Notes: generated from the letters alone by a model not told the origin. Shown: positions 1-10,399, counted from the first letter of the stretch. The stretch: DNA of 64,000 nt from JAGOMW01 sp964596675 (GCA_964596675.1 CAZQUZ010000002.1:62001-126000); one strand, 5' to 3'. Numbers and translations: made by a program.

Positions 1-2948
1 AGCAGATTAACTGGTTCCCAGAATATCTAAAAGAGTGAAGATTCAAAAAGTGAATCGAGTCCGCTCCAGACTGGTGTATCTCTCGTACGAGATTTTGGTG
101 AGCGCCGATGCCAGTGTGGATGAGTGAGGATAGATCTGAGCGGCTCGTCGTCTCATCACGTGATGAGATCTATGAGCGGAATCAGCCGTATGGACAACTT
201 ACGAAACTTATCATTACTCGCCATGCTGAGAGTCAGGCAAATGTCGATAAGCACTATGATGATATCGGACTTTCTCCACTTTCAGAAAATGGTCGAGAGC
301 AAGCAGAGTCACTCCTAAGAGAGCTCCAGGAAAAATGAGTGGATATTATTATCACATCACCATTTCTTCGTGCTATCCAGACAGCTGAGCCACTCGCAAA
401 AAAACTCGGTATAGAAATCATCACTGATGAGAGACTCAGGGAGACTGATCATGGAAAAATGGCAAATGCCCACTCTTCACCAGAGTTAAAAATCGAAAGA
501 AATACTACTTTTTTCGGTGAAGACAAGGATCATAAATTCGCTGAAATAGGTGAATCCTACTCTGATATACATGCTCGCGTGACATCATTACTCGATGATA
601 TATATATAAAATATCCAGGCAAAACGGTTTTTATCGTGACTCATGGATTTCCTGTGGCCATCATGAGTGGACATCTTCGTGAAAAGTCTATACAAAGAGA
701 GGTAGAAAATGCATCCACACAAACATTTATCCTCGATGTCGCGAATAAAAAACAACTCAACCTCCATCGTCCGTATATCGATACGATAAAACTCCAATCA
801 CCGAAAACAGGACAAGAACTCACTCGCATCCCAGAGGTCCTCGATGTCTGGCTCGATAGTGGCTCTATGCCATATGCGCAGATGCACTATCCATTCGAGA
901 ATAAAACTGCCATGGAGGCGAGCTTCCCAGCGGACTTCATCGCGGAGTATGTCTGACAGGTGCGTGCGTGGTTCTATGTGATGCACGTGCTCGGCGTCCT
1001 CCTGAATCCTACGAATAAATCCGTCCCGACCCCGAGCTTTACGAATGTCATCACGACAGGAGTGATAAATGGAAATGATGGTCGCAAGATGTCGAAATCA
1101 TATGGTAACTATCCAGATCCGCGTATCACGATAGAAAAATATGGAGCTGATCCGATACGATTCTATATGCTCAATAGTCCACTCCTCTCGGGTGGGGATA
1201 TGGACTTTAAGGAAGAGGGGATTCTCGAGACGATAAAGGGTGTCATGCTCCCGATATGGAACACGTATAGCTTTTTCACGACGTATGCGAATATCGATAC
1301 TTGGACGCCTGATACGACAGAAGTATGGTTCACGAGGCATGCAGAGAGTGAGTCGAATATCGCTGGCCGTATGAGTGATGGATCTGATAATCCAGCACTC
1401 ACCGAGAATGGTCTACGCCAAGCGAAAATTGCTGGTGAGGCTCTAAAAGAGCAGGGTAAAAACTTCGATATCATCATCCATACAGATCGTATCCGCGCAC
1501 ATGATACTGCCCGTAGTATCGGCGATACGATAGGATTCACGGGTGAGTATATCATAGATGATGGCTTTGCTGAGCAGACAGCAGGGGAGTATGCGAATAT
1601 GACACTCGAGGAGATAGCTGCTATGCATGGTATCGACTCTGCGGATGCGAAAAATCATCCAGAACTCCGAAAAATCTATAAAAATAATAGTGTCGAAAAT
1701 ATCGAGCAATTCGAATCACGCATACTCACAGCGTATGAGTCTCTTATAGCAAAATACCGAGGCAAACGTATCCTCATAGTAGCACATGCTGGGACTCCAC
1801 GTCCTATGCTCCATAAGTACATGGGTATGTCATATGAGCAGGCATACTATGATACCTCTATAAAAAATGCAGATCCATTCGAGCTCATGACGACTCCTAT
1901 CGCCAATCCACTGGATCGCTGGATCCTCTCGAAGCTGCAGGTACTCATATGACAGGTGCATGATGCGATGGATGGATATGACGTCTCGCGTGCGTGTCGC
2001 GCTATCGTCGAGTATATGGATGAGCTCACGAACTGGTATGTGCGCCTTTCTCGTAGGAGATTCTGGGAGTCTGGCATGACTCCAAATAAGGCATCTGCAT
2101 ACTCCACCCTGTATAGTGTACTTGCTGAGATTTCGAAGCTCCTCGCTCCATTTATGCCATTTCTCGCGGAGAGTATCTATCGTGGCCTCACGACTCGAGA
2201 GTCCGTGCATCTCGAGTACATCACTCGTCCACATAGACACCTCGTGGATGCTGCACTGAATCGTGATATGCAGATATGCGAGCATGTGGTATCTCTCGGA
2301 CTCGCACTCCGCAGTCGTGAGAATATCCGTGTCCGTCAGCCACTCCAGTCTGTGACGATCACATCCGAGCTCTCTCCGTACTATCAGGCTATCATCCGTG
2401 ATGAGCTCAATGTGAAAGAAGTCAGATACGAGGATCCTGAGAAGCTCGCAAAGAAGATATGTAAGCCAGATGCTCGTAAGATCGGTCCAAAATACGGGAA
2501 AGATGTCCAAAAAGTCATCGTCCAAGCGAAGAATGGGAATTTTACCGAGAAAGAAAATGGTATCGTGGATGTCGGAGGATTTATCCTCGAGGCAGGGGAG
2601 TATGTGATGGAGTATCTCCCACTCGAGTGAGTCGGTGATGTCATCGGGGGCTATGGTATGGTTATAGCGCTCGACACTACTATCACAGACGACCTCCGTC
2701 TCGAGTGATATGCTCGTGATATCGTACGCCTCATCCAGGATATGCGTAAAGAAGCCGACTATAACGTCTCAGATCGTATCAGTCTCAGTATCTCTGGAGA
2801 GGGAAGTGCGGATATCGTCAGTCGATTTGGCGCGTATATCGCACATGAGACACTCTCTACCCTCGTGGAGACGCTATCGAGACCAGACATCGAGAAAACA
2901 GAGATGATAGAAGAGGGAGTGACTATCACTATTGCTACTCAGAGATAG
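1..2948 (+). CDS. ileS: Isoleucyl-tRNA synthetase, 5' truncated, with two histidine-phosphatase insertions
   Basis: Class Ia synthetase that charges tRNA-Ile; the 5' part with the HIGH motif and editing domain lies before the window. The frame runs from base 3 to TAG at 2946-2948 through at least eight TGA codons at glycine positions. IleRS landmarks seen are the post-editing segment with CISRTRFWGAPMPVW, then LHRPYID at about 762, PEVLDVWLDSGSMPYAQ, GRKMSKSYGN (the KMSKS loop), the YSFFTTYANID junction, NPLDRWILSKL and an anticodon-binding domain. Two foreign modules interrupt it. One lies at about 198-761 and replaces the stretch just before LHRPYID. The other lies at about 1314-1899, between the catalytic and anticodon-binding domains. 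Each begins with TRHAES and has the full His-Arg-Glu-His set of the histidine phosphatase (phosphoglycerate mutase) clan. Identity of the synthetase and of the inserts is secure; the role of the inserts is unknown. Confidence 0.95.
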
Positions 2949-2970
2949 AGAGTTGCTTTTTCTGAGAAAT

Positions 2971-3007
2971 GCATATAATTACTTTATATTTTAAAGTAAT
3001 TATATGC
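2971..3007. promoter_or_regulatory. 16-bp perfect palindrome at the DODA gene start
   Basis: GCATATAATTACTTTA (2971-2986), a 5-nt loop, and its exact reverse complement (2992-3007). The right arm contains the ATG at 3004. The left arm carries a TATAAT (2974-2979) with TTGCTT 15 nt upstream. No T-tract follows, so an operator or a start-site hairpin is more likely than a terminator. Confidence 0.55.
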
Positions 3008-3789
3008 ACAAAATGCCAGTCATCTTCGTCGGACATGGGAGTCCGATGAATGCCATCGAAACAAACGCTTATACTGAGAGCTGGAGTGCTTTTAGAGAAC
3101 ATATACCTGAGAGGCCTCGTGCGATACTCATGTTCTCAGCACACTGGATCGCGACGTGAGAGACTCGCATCAGTACGGCGAGTCATCCAGAGATGATATA
3201 TGATATGTATGGCTTCCCAGAGGAGCTCTATAGAGTCCGCTATGATGCTCCAGGCGCTCCAGGTATCGCGACAGAGATACGAGATATTCTCGCATGACAG
3301 GGGATAGAGGTCATAAGAGATGCAGAGAGGGGCTATGATCATGGTATATGGTCTGTGCTCATGCATATATTTCCAGATGCAGATATCCCAGTCGTGCAGA
3401 TATCTCTCGACTATAGTGCATCACCACAGTATCTCTATGATGTAGGGAAGCAGCTTTCGATGCTACGTGAGCAGGGAATACTGATACTCTGAAGTGGGAA
3501 TATCGTCCATAATCTCGGTGCCATCGACTGGTCATGAGACCGTGTGTATCCATGGGCAGTCGAGTTCGATAGACGTATCGAGCAGGGTATCATATCGAGA
3601 GAGTATGAGGATATCATGGAGTTCGAGCAGTGGGGAGATATGACTCGCCTCGCACATCCGATGCATGATCATCTCCTCCCGCTCTTTCCACTCCTTGGAG
3701 CGGTTAGTGATGCCGATAACGTGAACTTCTTCACGCCAGAGATATCGATGGGCTCGCTCTCTATGCGGAGTATCGTATGGAAGAATTAA
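3004..3789 (+). CDS. DODA-type (LigB family) extradiol ring-cleavage dioxygenase, YgiD-like
   Basis: The predicted 261-residue protein belongs to the class III extradiol dioxygenase family that includes E. coli YgiD (4,5-DOPA dioxygenase), a non-haem metal enzyme of the cytoplasm. It opens with VIFVGHGSPMNAI, the family's N-terminal metal-binding His region, and carries FSAHWIATG, RGYDHGIWSVLMHIFP and GSGNIVHNLGAIDW, all characteristic of YgiD-like proteins. Four glycines are encoded by TGA. Length matches the family. The start at 3004 lies inside a palindrome. The second ATG at 3013 gives the more usual MPVIF start and would leave the palindrome wholly upstream, so it may be the true start. 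It stands alone between ileS and an unknown gene. The physiological substrate cannot be told from sequence. Confidence 0.85.
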
Positions 3790-3805
3790 TGGAGTCAAAA
3801 TTATA

Positions 3806-3832
3806 TTGACATGTAATTATTATATGTATAAT
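3806..3832 (+). promoter_or_regulatory. Promoter for the 3856 gene
   Basis: TTGACA at 3806-3811 and TATAAT at 3827-3832, both exact consensus, with a 15-nt spacer that is slightly short. A start codon follows 23 nt downstream. The 10-mer TAAGCTTCAT occurs twice nearby, at about 3832 and 3873, on either side of the start codon. Confidence 0.55.
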
Positions 3833-3855
3833 AAGCTTCATCTGATTATTATACT

Positions 3856-4173
3856 ATGTTGAATTTCTCTAGTAAGCTTCATGAAATCACTTCCTGACAA
3901 AAAATTCCTGAAAATAGCGTGATAGAGTCTATTGATATCGTACTCGGGAAATTATATGAGTTATTGGATAAGCGAAGTTTATGGTATGGTGAGAGAGTGA
4001 GTAGTGTCCTCGTGGATGACTTTACAGAGGATAAAAAAGGGGTAGATAGGGTAGAATATGTTCACGAAGTTCAGAAACAAATACATGGAATACTAAGACA
4101 ACATCCAGAGTTTACTTATGATCTCAGTACACGCGCGAGCTGAAGAATCGAAATTACTATAAAAAAGCGATAG
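3856..4173 (+). CDS. Hypothetical protein, about 105 residues
   Basis: The frame from ATG 3856 to TAG 4171-4173 uses TGA twice as glycine. The protein is charged and looks helical (segments around SIDIVLGKLYELLDKRS and VEYVHEVQKQIHGILRQ), with no signal peptide or membrane segment. I recognise no family. The consensus promoter just upstream and a hairpin just downstream (4208-4237) argue that it is a real, separately transcribed gene. It ends with a basic tail, ITIKKR. Confidence 0.55.
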
Positions 4174-4207
4174 AATTCTAAATAGGGCACTATATAGATA
4201 TATACAG

Positions 4208-4237
4208 TACTTCACATAATGTAACTTATGTGAAGTA
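4208..4237. terminator. 12-bp perfect inverted repeat downstream of the 3856 gene
   Basis: TACTTCACATAA (4208-4219) and TTATGTGAAGTA (4226-4237) around a 6-nt loop. There is no clear T-tract, so it may be a weak terminator, an mRNA 3'-end structure or a protein-binding site. Confidence 0.4.
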
Positions 4238-4596
4238 AATAGAGGATTTCTGGATATAAGATACGATCTCAGTATTATTAAGTGTTTCATATGGTGTTAT
4301 TATTTATGAGTCTATGTATGTGTATTTTCCGTACCGTGTAGTTGTTAGTTTTGCACCTATGGTTAGTATTATATTCTAAATAAGAAAAATGTATCGTTTT
4401 CATATATTCATCCTATAAGGTATCTCTATGCATGGATTTTATGTACGATGAGCATTCTATCGTCTCGATCGTCGAAAACCCCGTAAAACGCAAAATTTGA
4501 GGTCATTATTTTGAGAATTATTCTCATAATATCGATTTCCTATTCTTTCCTAGAAAAATTTGATTTCTTATGATTTTCCATACCATCTATCAGTTA
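4238..4596. other. AT-rich stretch with no convincing gene
   Basis: About 360 nt between the hairpin and the scaffold gap. The only code-25 reading frame of note is 4428-4529 (33 residues, very basic, two TGA glycines). It has no recognisable start signal or family and I do not call it. No tRNA or other recognised RNA was seen. Confidence 0.5.
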
Positions 4597-4696
4597 NNNN
4601 NNNNNNNNNNNNNNNNNNNNNNNNNNNNNNNNNNNNNNNNNNNNNNNNNNNNNNNNNNNNNNNNNNNNNNNNNNNNNNNNNNNNNNNNNNNNNNNN
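4597..4696. other. Scaffold gap (100 N)
   Basis: Exactly 100 N, the usual placeholder for a gap of unknown size. It abuts a heptamer tandem array, which is probably why assembly stopped here. Confidence 0.98.
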
Positions 4697-4780
4697 AAAG
4701 TTAAAAGTTAAAAGTTAAAAGTTAAAAGTTAAAAGTTAAAAGTTAAAAGTTAAAAGTTCAAAGTTCAAAGTTCAAAGTTC
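4697..4780. repeat. Heptanucleotide tandem array, 12 units
   Basis: Eight AAAGTTA units followed by four AAAGTTC units, without interruption. The array begins at the gap edge, so its true length is unknown. It ends 15 nt before the start codon at 4796, so copy number could affect expression of that gene. Confidence 0.9.
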
Positions 4781-4795
4781 ATTTCTGTTTTTTCT

Positions 4796-5947
4796 ATGAA
4801 TACGCTCGAAGCTTCTTGTCACGATATCCTGTATAAAAATTTTTCCTATCAAAATGAGCTCGTTTATATGCTCTATGATCTCGAATCACCTCTTGCAAAT
4901 ATTCTCTATAGCGCATTTTCGCAGATTATTCCTGCGAATAATCGTATTAGAGAGTTCAAAAACCCTCCGCAACCGCTCTATCGTGGTGGCATGGTAAACC
5001 CTGATAATCCTCATACCAAAGAGCAAAATCGTATAGTAACATCGCATAATATCGAAGAAAATAAACAAGTCTGACTGGATCATCATCTGCGTCCTCATAT
5101 CGCTATAGAAGTCACGGATCCCGAGATAGAATCTATAAAAGATGAGCTCACGAGTCTCCCGCTATGATCTATCGTCATACTCGTACAGTCGACGAATTTC
5201 CGACTTTCGACCTTTCGTATACGACTCGAGCTCTTCCATAGAGGTATCCATGTCCTCGAATTCAATCATCTGGCATATATTCCAGAGTGAGAATTCGATA
5301 CATTCCAAAATGCTCTCATCTATCGTAGCGATGAATATGCGCGTCTCGAGAAAGCTTTCGCAGAAAAATTAGCATGAGCATCATCGACAGAGATCATTTC
5401 TCAAAATGGACATATCCTAACATTTGGTCCAGTGGAGCCCATTCGCTGAAATACAGGTGACTATAGTGCTGTAGAGAATAAATGAGGTACCTTCCCTATC
5501 GGTGAGGTATTTACGGAGGCTATAGACCTCTCATCCGTATCGTGAAAGTCTCTGGTAGAAGCATTTCCGAATGAGGACTTCTCTGTGAATCATTGTGCTC
5601 CATTCGAACTCATCATCGAAAACTGACGAGTACTTCCCTCTTCTGAGTTTCCTCCAGCATTCCAGAAGCTCTATGACTGGGTCATCGAATATGAGTGAGA
5701 GGTTATGGTACGTGAGCTCTGATTCGGACTCAACCCTGCTATTTCTCGTGATACTCCTCTTACGGATATTAACTTTCATGAGAGAAAGCTCTGAGTCCAT
5801 CTCTCCCTCGGTAAAAAGCATGGTATCTATGGAAAAAAACTCCTGAAAACTGAGACCCAGAGATTCCATATCGATGTCTTCGTCGCTCTCGAAGATGTGC
5901 GTATAGATGGTATGAGTATCTATAGTGATGCGTGATGGACTCTCTAG
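4796..5947 (+). CDS. M29-family (thermophilic aminopeptidase-like) metallopeptidase
   Basis: The predicted protein has 383 residues and about eleven TGA-encoded glycines. Its C-terminal half fits the M29 / AmpT-NicX fold. GEVFTE supplies a glutamate near residue 237, RELGFG one near 307, HERKLGVHLSLG histidines near 328 and 335, and RFHIDVF a His and Asp near 358 and 360. That reproduces the Glu-Glu-His-His-Asp order and approximate spacing of the family's two-metal site. It could be a leucyl-type aminopeptidase or a related ring-cleavage hydrolase. The N-terminal 100 residues are less clear. The gene follows the heptamer array directly and is convergent with the ATPase gene behind it. Family assignment rests on motif order only. 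Confidence 0.65.
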
Positions 5948-5984
5948 ATATAAAAAACACTTCATATGAAGTGTTTTTTATATC
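5947..5984. terminator. Bidirectional terminator, 19-bp perfect palindrome
   Basis: GATATAAAAAACACTTCAT followed directly by its reverse complement, with A/T runs on both sides. It sits between the convergent genes at 4796 and 6505 and overlaps the stop region of both. Confidence 0.85.
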
Positions 5985-6505
5985 TTTTTCTCGATTTTGA
6001 CTGCGAGTCATCACTTTGGACTTGCACTAAACTCCATAGTATCGACGAGTCGCTCCGTGATATAAAATAATCCCCTCCCCCGCTTTTCCATATAGACGGC
6101 ATCTCCTTCAGGAGTATGTTCATTTTTTATAGCGATCATGTCTTTCGCTTTTTCAGAATCTTTTCCATTCCCTGTATCATGCACCTCCAGTATTATAGAA
6201 AGGAGCCCATCATCTCATCGCCCTGCTTTTATGATACAGCTATCGAGATCTCATAGAGCACTTCCATGTTCTATGGCATTATTTACGAGCTCATCTGTGA
6301 TGAGGATAAAACGCCCTCTCCATGGCGCAAAAACACCATGAGCATCAAAAATCCGTCATACAAAATCTCGTAGGACTTTCGACTGACTATGGTCGGTACC
6401 AAACTCTATCTCGATATCTACAGTAGAAAGATTGGGATGCATCTTTTCTAGAAGACTCATGGCGATAGCGTATTCTTTATCTGCGATGTTCACGACGATA
6501 CTCAT
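5978..6505 (-). CDS. RsbW-like anti-sigma factor / HATPase_c regulatory protein
   Basis: Predicted 175-residue cytoplasmic protein with the GHKL ATP-binding signatures. ELVNNAIEHGS is the N-box, DTGNG the G1 box and KRGRGLFYITERLVD the G2 region. There is no dimerisation/phosphoacceptor domain, so it resembles RsbW/SpoIIAB serine kinases that bind sigma factors or anti-anti-sigma partners rather than two-component kinases. No sigma or STAS partner is adjacent. The start at 6505 (MSIVVNIADKE) is preferred over 6565, because the upstream sequence looks like a promoter (TATACT about 36 nt before the start). TGA encodes several glycines, one right after VLRDFV. Target unknown. Confidence 0.75.
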
Positions 6506-6568
6506 GGATAATGAGAGACGAATATATAAATCTCTATAAGTATAGCATATTTTGGATGAAAACACAAA

Positions 6569-6595
6569 AAAACACCTGCAAAAAGCAGGTGTTTT
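6569..6595 (-). terminator. Rho-independent terminator of the HU gene
   Basis: AAAACACCTGC, a 5-nt loop, and GCAGGTGTTTT. On the minus strand the stem is followed by a T-run. It lies 11 nt past the HU stop codon. Confidence 0.85.
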
Positions 6596-6605
6596 CGAGA
6601 TGTTA

Positions 6606-6878
6606 TTATCTGACAGCCTCTTTAAGAGTCTTACCAGCGCGGAAAACTGGAGTTTTCATAGCTGGGATTTTGATCTTAGCACCTGTCTTAGGATTCACAC
6701 CATTGCGAGCTGCACGGTTTGAAACTTTCCAAGCACCGAAACCAGTAACATTTACTTCCTCACCTTTTTTAAGTGACTTAGTAATAACTTCGATCTGAGC
6801 CGTAAGAGTTTTTGCAACAGCATCCTGACTGAGACCAGCCTTAGCTGCTACTGACTTAATGAAGTCCTGCTTTTTCAT
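6606..6878 (-). CDS. hup: DNA-binding protein HU
   Basis: Ninety residues, the standard HU length. MKKQDFIKSVAAKAGLSQ is the N-terminal helix pair. GEEVNVTGFGAWKV and RAARNGVNPKTG lead to the DNA-bending arm with its conserved proline. It is a dimeric nucleoid protein that bends DNA. All its glycines use GGN codons and none use TGA, unlike most neighbours, which fits high expression. It has its own promoter and terminator and is a single-gene unit. Confidence 0.97.
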   Translation of the reverse strand: MKKQDFIKSVAAKAGLSQDAVAKTLTAQIEVITKSLKKGEEVNVTGFGAWKVSNRAARNGVNPKTGAKIKIPAMKTPVFRAGKTLKEAVR

Positions 6879-6911
6879 AGTGGAAAAAGTTAAGAAATAA
6901 AGGACAATCGC

Positions 6912-6939
6912 ATTATAGAGAGGTTCTTTGAGATTGCAA
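6912..6939 (-). promoter_or_regulatory. Promoter of the HU gene
   Basis: Read on the minus strand: TTGCAA, 16 nt, TATAAT, then 33 nt to the ATG. Both boxes are close to the sigma-70 consensus. Confidence 0.7.
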
Positions 6940-7073
6940 AATTTTTCTTTACCTTTAGTCTCTATTCTAAGGCAATATTTTATAAATTAGTGTGAGTTTT
7001 CCTCTTATTTAAGCCAATATATTAGAATAAAACTTTTTATATTTACATTTTCTATAAATATATTTTTATAATA

Positions 7074-8120
7074 TTAAATGAGTTGACTTATGATGACAGA
7101 AAAGGCAGCAAGTATAATGCCAATAAGCCAAAATCGCATCACTATATTCTCTTCGCTCCAGCCTATCGCCTCTAAATGATGGTGAAAAGGAGCAATCCGA
7201 AAGATTTTTTTACCATTTCGATACTTCTTCGAGAGCATCTGTAGAACCACAGAGAGCATCTCGAGCCAGAAAAGAGCGCTCGATATAAGCAGGACTATGA
7301 GAGTATCGGTCATCATCGCCATAATAGCGAGTGTCGCACCGAGTGATAGAGATCCGACATCGCCCATGTAGAAGAGAGCAGGTTTTATATTAAACCAGAG
7401 AAATCCTATCAGAGAACCGCATATAATAAGACAAAGAGCTGCGAGAATGGTGAGATTTTGCTCGTAACAGATAAACGCATATATCCCATAATTAAAGAAA
7501 AGGAGTCCTCATGCGAGCCCATCGAGCCCATCGGTGATATTTACGCTATTGGCCATCGTCGTGATGATGAGCATAAAGAGTGGGATATACCAAAATCCGA
7601 GATCTATACTTCCGAGAAATGGTATACTGATATTCTGGTAGCCGAGCTTCACATAAAACCAGTAGGCTCAGAGCGCAGAAAAGAGGAATAATAATATGAG
7701 CTTCACACGTGCAGAAAGCCCCTTTGTTCTGCCAATCTCTCTAATATTCAGATAGTCATCGATGAGTCCGATCATCCCTACGGTTAAGAGTGTAAAAAGA
7801 GCGAGATAGGTTTCATTTCGACTCCAGAGAGAGTGATTTACCTGTATGCCAAAATCAGGTGCAAAGTGCTGGAATAATACGGAAAAAGCCACCATCATAA
7901 ACACTACTGCTAAAATAATCCCTCCTCCCATCGTCGGTGTGCCGATTTTTCCAGCATGGAGTCGTGCGAACTCTGTCGCTTTCCCGATGAGTCACTCTTC
8001 CCGGATTTTTTTACCCATATTATACCTATAGAGAAGATCTATGTATCTCGGTATCAGGATGAGTGTGATGCCTGTAGCGATGAGAAGATAGAGGAAGAGA
8101 AAAGTGATGCTATTTGCCAT
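7074..8120 (-). CDS. mraY: Phospho-N-acetylmuramoyl-pentapeptide transferase
   Basis: Integral membrane enzyme that transfers phospho-MurNAc-pentapeptide to undecaprenyl phosphate, the first membrane step of peptidoglycan synthesis. The predicted 348 residues contain the family motifs GLIDDYLNI, NITDGLDGLAGG, YMGDVGSLSLG and APFHHHLE, with around ten hydrophobic segments. Length is normal. The enzyme implies a peptidoglycan wall in a cell that would otherwise seem strongly reduced. Unusually it is not in a mur cluster but stands downstream of an MscS channel gene. The start codon directly follows a terminator hairpin that also holds a -10 box (see 8121-8159). Confidence 0.95.
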
Positions 8121-8159
8121 AAAAAATAGATTATACCGCTCGAGTATAATCTATTTTTT
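8121..8159 (-). terminator. Terminator of mscS whose arm contains the -10 box of mraY
   Basis: Perfect 16-bp arms (8121-8136 and 8144-8159) with a 7-nt loop. Read on the minus strand, the downstream arm is GTATAATCTATTTTTT followed immediately by the mraY ATG. So the T-tract abuts the start codon and TATAAT lies 9 nt before it. Confidence 0.75.
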
Positions 8160-8185
8160 ATATTTGCAAATACTGGAAGGTATTC

Positions 8186-9049
8186 TTATCCTTTCGGAAA
8201 GATATACGGTATGAGAAATTCTCGTATTTCTCGGTCGAATTCGTCACTTTCCTCAGGTACCTTTACTTCGAAAATATAGACAAAATCATTCGCATTTGGG
8301 ATTTCTGTCTTTATTTCGATTTCTATCGGAGCATATTCACCGATTTTTCATTCTATCATCATGAGCATATCTCGTATAACCTCGGGATCTCAGATCATTT
8401 TCTTAAACGGTACTTTATAGGTATAGAGATAAAATCTGCGACGTGTCAGATTTTCGAGATTTTCCGTGTTGAGGGTGCGATTGGGTATATATACGACTTT
8501 CCCCTCGGTGCTCATGATCTTTGTATAGTTCAGATTTATCTCTTCGACGATTCATTCGATATTTTTTATGCGTATGGTATCTCCTATCTCGAATGTCTTA
8601 CTGAGTATGATAGAGAGGCTTCAGAGGAGATTGGCGATGATATCCTTGCTCGCGAGAGCGAATATTGCTCATCAGATCCCAGCTCATGTCAGGAGTCTAC
8701 TCGTGTCTACATGCAGATTCTCCAGGATGATAAAACTCCCTATGATCCACACAAAAAGGAGGATGATAAAATGAAGTGTCGGAAGAAATTTTCGGATAAA
8801 AAGATGATCACTCGAGAAGCTATGTTTGATCTCGCGCATGATCATGCTTATGATATTCGCGATAATCGCTGTGATAAGGAGTCATCTGAGGGTGATGTAT
8901 GTATTATCTATGAGTGTCCAGGTGCTCGGATCCAAATTTAGTGTATTGGATTCTATCATGAGATGATAGACCACTACAGTAAAGGATAATAGCACTGTCC
9001 AACTCAGGAGATACCAGAGATAATTGATGCGGCTACGAGTGAGTAACAT
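8186..9049 (-). CDS. MscS-family mechanosensitive ion channel
   Basis: The predicted 287-residue protein has hydrophobic segments near residues 12-33, 55-75 and 100-118. The hallmark pore helix and beta domain follow: GAGIGGAIFALASKDIIANL, then FEIGDTIRIKNIEGIVEEI and VVYIPNRTL. This is the minimal MscS architecture, and it should open under membrane tension to release solutes during osmotic downshock. The glycines of the pore helix are partly TGA-encoded. The ATG at 9047-9049 gives MLLTRSRINYLWYLL, a positive-inside first helix. A second, more divergent MscS gene is at 58562-59431. Confidence 0.92.
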
Positions 9050-9190
9050 GGGTATAACAGAAAGATATATATCCTAGCATATCAGATTCCTCTTTTTTTT
9101 ACAAATTTTCATAGTATAATTCTTTCCTTCTTTTTCTCTTGTCTTTCTTGCTTTTTCTGTCTTTTTTTATATCCTAGGCGCTAGAAAAAT

Positions 9191-10399
9191 ATGGGTTTTC
9201 GCATCTCTCACATACATGAATATGATCGATTCATCGCTATCGATCTCGGTTCCTATAGAGTACGTGCTGTACTCTATAGGATTTCTGATGGACGACTCTG
9301 TATCGAGTGAAGTGCTTCCATACGCCAACATAAGAAAAATATGGATGGCTGAAGTATCGCAGATATGCAAGGTGTGGCTGATACCATAGATGCAGCTATC
9401 CATGAGGCATGTAAAAATAGCTCCGAAATTCCTGATGATATTATCGTCGGATTCTCTCCGATGACATCAGTGCATGACTCTATGACGAGTCAGTATATGC
9501 GGGACGATGAGACGAGTCCTATCACGATGGAAGAGCTCGATATGATGATAGAAAAAATAGAAAAAGCTTCACTCATGCGAGCCAAAGAAAAAGCAAAATT
9601 CGAATATGGTATCGTCCATGATGATATTCGTCTCATCTCGAGTACGCTCACTTCTATCCTCGTCGATGGGAAAAAGGTTTCTCATGCTATCGGGCTTTCT
9701 GGTAAGTATGTCCGCATCCAGGTGCTGAATATCTTTACTCTCGCGAGTGAGTATAATGTGTTACGCTCGATTATTTCGAGTCTAAAAAAACGTACCATAT
9801 CCCTGGTTCCTATAGCACTCTTATTTCCGAAAATTATCGAGAAATCAAATATTTCCGAAGAAGAATCGATTTTTATCGATATCGGATATACCCATGTGAA
9901 CTTTGTCTTTCAGAAAGATCATGCACTCACTTTTTTCGAGACATTTCCGATGGGTTCACATATGCTCATGCAGTGAATGAAGGGTATCGATACGAGTGGA
10001 ACTCACACCACCATTGAGAATCTGCTTATGCGAAAAAATCCTACTACAGAAGAGTCTCTCCTGCGCGAACAAGGAGCTCGTGAGTACTTTGAATATATTG
10101 CCGATACACTCTTATCCATCCTGGTCGATATGGGAGAGACACTCAAAATGAAAAATATTATCCTTTCCTGATGAATATTGAGTGCTCCATGGATGGAGAA
10201 ATTATTTTTAGGTATACTTTCAGAAAGTCTCGGATATACTGTCAGACACATACACCTCGAAGAAACTCAGAAAGATGAGTCCCTCCCGGCTCCATATACA
10301 CTCACGCGCTGACTAGCTCTCCTCTGACAGGAGCTTCTCCATACAAAAAAAGATCCTATTATTCGCATACTTCGCTACACTCTCTATCACTATGAATAA
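9191..10399 (+). CDS. ftsA: FtsA-like actin-fold ATPase
   Basis: The predicted 402 residues have the actin-fold motifs in order. FIAIDLGSYRVRAVLYR is phosphate-1, an SHS2-type segment follows around SLVPIALLFPKIIEKS, IFIDIGYTHVNFVF is phosphate-2, and NIILSGGILSAPWMEKL is the adenosine motif. FtsA tethers FtsZ to the membrane at the division site. PilM of type IV pili has the same fold and cannot be fully excluded, but no pilus genes follow. The C-terminus lacks an obvious long amphipathic membrane anchor. It overlaps the next gene by 8 nt (ATGAATAA), which suggests translational coupling, and may belong to one unit with dnaG and rpoD. Confidence 0.75.

Noticed and set aside
198..1899. Reading the phosphatase modules as separate genes between ileS fragments
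   Set aside because: The frame is unbroken under code 25 and IleRS residues resume exactly at LHRPYID and NPLDRW.
4428..4529. 33-residue basic reading frame near the first gap
   Set aside because: No ribosome-binding site, no clear promoter and no family; it could arise by chance in this sequence.
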